Below, in pieces: positions 31,008 to 32,791 of a DNA stretch of 32,791 bases. Under the pieces are notes generated by a model. It had not been told where the DNA came from. It was given only the letters and a program-made list of their open reading frames with translations, and made no database searches. The DNA is taken from the NCBI GenBank assembly GCA_051859505.1, contig JBHYFN010000041.1, positions 1-32,791 of the forward strand, written 5' to 3'. The translations under genes were made by a program, and so were the position numbers. Positions within the stretch are counted from its first letter, which is position 1; each line of letters opens with the position of its first letter. Origin of the DNA: JAFIEN01 sp051859505 (GTDB taxonomy: Bacteria > Pseudomonadota > Alphaproteobacteria > Rhodobacterales > Rhodobacteraceae).

Positions 31008-32791
31008 GTGGCGGAGATCACCGGAACAGGAGGCAACGACACGCTCACCGGAGGGAGTGGAGACGACACCATCCTTGGCGGCGGCGGCGACGACCTGCTG
31101 TTTGGCGGTGCCGGAAATGACATCCTGTATGGCGACTCGACCGAGGACAGCACCCTCACCCGGCTGCAAGGCCTGGAGGGGAACCTCTCGGACAGTGCCG
31201 CGCAGATCACCGCGCTTCCCGGGGGCGGGTATGTCGTCACCTGGCAAGGGGCCACCTCCGACGGGCAAGGCACCGACATCTTCGTTCAGCACGTCAACCC
31301 CGACGGCAGCCTGTCGGGCGATGCGACGCGCCTGCAGGGCATGGCCGGCAATCTCGCGGACACCAATGCCCAGGTCGTGGCGCTGCCGGACGGCGGATAT
31401 GTCGTCACCTGGCAGGGGGCCACTTCCGACGGGCAGAACACCGACATCTTCGTCCAGCAATTCGACCCCGACGGCAGCCTGTCGGGCGATGCGGCGCGCC
31501 TGCAGGGCATGGCCGGCAACCTCTCGGACGCCAATGCGCAGGTCGCGGCGCTCTCGGACGGCGGATATGTCGTCACCTGGCACGGGGCCACCTCCGACGG
31601 GCAGCATAGCGACATCTTCGTGCAGCAATTCGATCCTGACGGCAGCCTGTCGGGCGCCGCGACCCGCCTGCAGGGCATGGAAGGCAACCTCTCGGACGCC
31701 AATGCGCAGGTCGTGGCGCTCTCGGACGGCGGCTATGTCGTCACCTGGCAGGGGAATACCTCGGACGGACAAAGCTGGGATATCTTCGTCCAGGGCTTCG
31801 ATGCCGACGGAAACATCGCCGGCGACATGGTCCGCCTGCAAGGAGAGGCCGGAAACAGGGTCGACTATCAGGTGCAGGCCGCAGCCCTTCCGGGTGGCGG
31901 CCATGTCGTCACATGGGTCGGCATCACCCTTGACGGCGGGTCCGATGTCTTCGTGCAGCACTTCAACCCTGACGGAACCCTGTCGGGCGCCGCGACCCGC
32001 CTGCAGGGCATGGAAGGGAACCTGATGGATGCAAATCCACAGGTCGCGGCCCTGCCCGATGGTGGCTTTGTGGTGACTTGGGTTGGCGCCACTTCGGACG
32101 GTCAGGCCGCCGACATCTTCGTGCAGCAGTTCAACCCCGACGGAACCCCGTCGGGCGCCGCGACCCGCCTGCAGGGCATGGAAGGCACCCTGCAGGACTT
32201 TGCTCCGCAAGTCGCCGTCTTGCCGGACGGCGGCTATGCGATGGTCTGGGAGGGGGAGACCTCGGACGGTCAGAGCTGGGACATCTTCCTGCAACGCTTC
32301 AGCCCCGACGGCAGCCTCCAGGGGCCCACAGAGCGGTTGCAGGGCATGGAGGGCAATCTTGCCGACAGGGCGCCACAGGTCACCGTGCTTGAAGAGGGCA
32401 GCATCGTCGTCGCCTGGCATGGCACAACCTCGGACGGTCAGGATAACGACATCTTCGTCCAGCGCTTCGCCGCGCCGGGGGGCGACGACACCATCCATGG
32501 CGGCGAGGGCGACGATCTGATCTACGGCGGCGACGGGAACGACGTCCTTTACGGCGGCCTCGGCGCCGACACCATCTTTGGCGGTGACGGCGACGATCTC
32601 GTCTACGGCGGCGCGGGCGATGATCTGATCTTCGGCGGTGCGGGCAATGACACGCTCTTCGGGGGCTCGCCCGATTTCCTCGCCACCGCCCGGCTGCAGG
32701 GGATGGAGGGAGACCTCATCTCCATCGACCCCGAGATCGCGGCCCTCGTCGGCGGCGGCTATGTCGTGACATGGAGCGGGGGCACCTCGGA
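31008..32791 (+). CDS. RTX protein with 56-residue tandem repeats, 3' end missing
   Basis: The frame starts at GTG 31008 with AGAGAGGA about 6 bp upstream and stays open to the window edge (594 codons seen). Residues 5-46 are RTX calcium-binding repeats (GGNDTLTGGSGDDTILGGGG). From residue 51 come eight repeats of about 56 residues (RLQGMEGNLSDANAQV, ALPDGGYVVTWQGATSDGQ, DIFVQQFDPDGSLSG). A second RTX block of about seven nonapeptides follows, and a ninth repeat begins before the edge. No N-terminal signal is seen, so export by a type I system using a C-terminal signal is expected from the family. Each 56-residue unit might be a propeller blade (inference). It is the first large cargo gene of the element. 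Confidence 0.85.
   Translation, partial: MAEITGTGGNDTLTGGSGDDTILGGGGDDLLFGGAGNDILYGDSTEDSTLTRLQGLEGNLSDSAAQITALPGGGYVVTWQGATSDGQGTDIFVQHVNPDGSLSGDATRLQGMAGNLADTNAQVVALPDGGYVVTWQGATSDGQNTDIFVQQFDPDGSLSGDAARLQGMAGNLSDANAQVAALSDGGYVVTWHGATSDGQHSDIFVQQFDPDGSLSGAATRLQGMEGNLSDANAQVVALSDGGYVVTWQGNTSDGQSWDIFVQGFDADGNIAGDMVRLQGEAGNRVDYQVQAAALPGGGHVVTWVGITLDGGSDVFVQHFNPDGTLSGAATRLQGMEGNLMDANPQVAALPDGGFVVTWVGATSDGQAADIFVQQFNPDGTPSGAATRLQGMEGTLQDFAPQVAVLPDGGYAMVWEGETSDGQSWDIFLQRFSPDGSLQGPTERLQGMEGNLADRAPQVTVLEEGSIVVAWHGTTSDGQDNDIFVQRFAAPGGDDTIHGGEGDDLIYGGDGNDVLYGGLGADTIFGGDGDDLVYGGAGDDLIFGGAGNDTLFGGSPDFLATARLQGMEGDLISIDPEIAALVGGGYVVTWSGGTS
31158..32477 (+). repeat. eight tandem 168-bp repeats within the RTX gene
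   Basis: Units begin at 31158, 31326, 31494, 31662, 31830, 31995, 32163 and 32331; all are 168 bp except the fifth (165 bp, one codon short) and the last, which ends early at the RTX block. Units 2-4 and 6-7 share long identical DNA stretches such as CGCCTGCAGGGCATGG, suggesting recent duplication or gene conversion. Unit 5 is the most diverged. Confidence 0.88.
32478..32668 (+). repeat. RTX nonapeptide block
   Basis: About seven copies of GGxGxDxxx (HGGEGDDLI, YGGDGNDVL, YGGLGADTI, FGGDGDDLV) form a calcium-binding beta-roll between repeat units 8 and 9. Confidence 0.9.

Larger units (their letters stand above)
28782..32791 (+). mobile_element. left end of an element integrated at tRNA-Ser, right end outside
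   Basis: A tyrosine recombinase gene starts 167 bp after the tRNA 3' end and reads away from it. The gap is AT-rich for this genome (about 28797-28860) and holds a direct repeat. The gene content changes from core to accessory here. The tRNA 3' end is not repeated within the window, so the other boundary lies beyond 32791 and the size is unknown. Confidence 0.6.

Noticed and set aside
31158..32477. Possible CRISPR-like regular array
   Set aside because: The 168-bp period is in frame and codes for protein repeats; there are no short repeats with unique spacers.
30957..32498. Minus-strand frame of 513 codons with regular repeats
   Set aside because: It is the antisense of the RTX repeat gene; its periodicity simply mirrors the 168-bp repeats, and the plus frame has RTX motifs and a ribosome site.

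Overview
The window is high-GC alphaproteobacterial chromosome, best fitted by Rhodobacterales (Rhodobacteraceae; Paracoccus/Rhodobacter-like, inferred from memory of gene families, not from a search). Pointers are a histidine phosphotransferase of the CckA-ChpT-CtrA relay beside a DUF3553 gene, a COX15-type CtaA, an olsB-olsA ornithine-lipid pair, the obgE-proB-proA order and rplM-rpsI next to a crotonase gene. Most of the window (1 to about 28.2 kb) reads as core genome with tightly packed genes. Many neighbours overlap by 4 bp (ATGA) or abut.

Layout. 1-5.0 kb: 3' part of a GIY-YIG protein, guaA (GMP synthase), a small membrane protein, an EamA/DMT exporter, and on the minus strand a Hint-domain protein with an unusual tail. 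5.2-10.2 kb (plus): a P-loop ATPase of unknown role, metA (with the residue that predicts acetyl-CoA use), an alpha/beta-hydrolase lipoprotein, ppk2, a TetR regulator and a hexapeptide acetyltransferase. 10.2-14.2 kb (minus): potB-potC-potA ABC genes without a binding protein, then rplM-rpsI with a clear promoter and terminator. 14.3-19.1 kb: an ECHDC3-like crotonase (plus), a cluster of GGTGGGC hairpins, then MFS transporter, M32 carboxypeptidase and ctaA (minus, probable operon transcribed from ctaA). 19.3-23.6 kb: two abutting long palindromes, a TrmJ-type methyltransferase (minus), a ThiE-like protein (plus), olsB-olsA (minus), DUF3553 (minus) and chpT (plus). 23.6-27.1 kb: obgE-proB-proA (minus).

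The last 5.7 kb is accessory in character. A lipoprotein gene stands alone behind a promoter whose -35 sits inside a 9-bp inverted repeat. It is followed by a strong hairpin, a degraded copy of the 3' end of obgE, and tRNA-Ser(CGA). Directly after the tRNA come an AT-rich stretch, a direct repeat and a tyrosine recombinase, which is the usual arrangement of one end of an integrated element. The element's first visible cargo is a secreted-type protein made of 56-residue repeats framed by RTX calcium-binding repeats; it runs off the window. The far end of the element is not in the window.

The signals I would look at first are the obgE relic next to the tRNA, the RTX/56-residue-repeat protein on the element, the abutting palindromes at 19.3 kb, the operator-like repeat at 27.5 kb, and the Hint protein's overrunning C-terminus. 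I did not find a clearly new multi-gene system.
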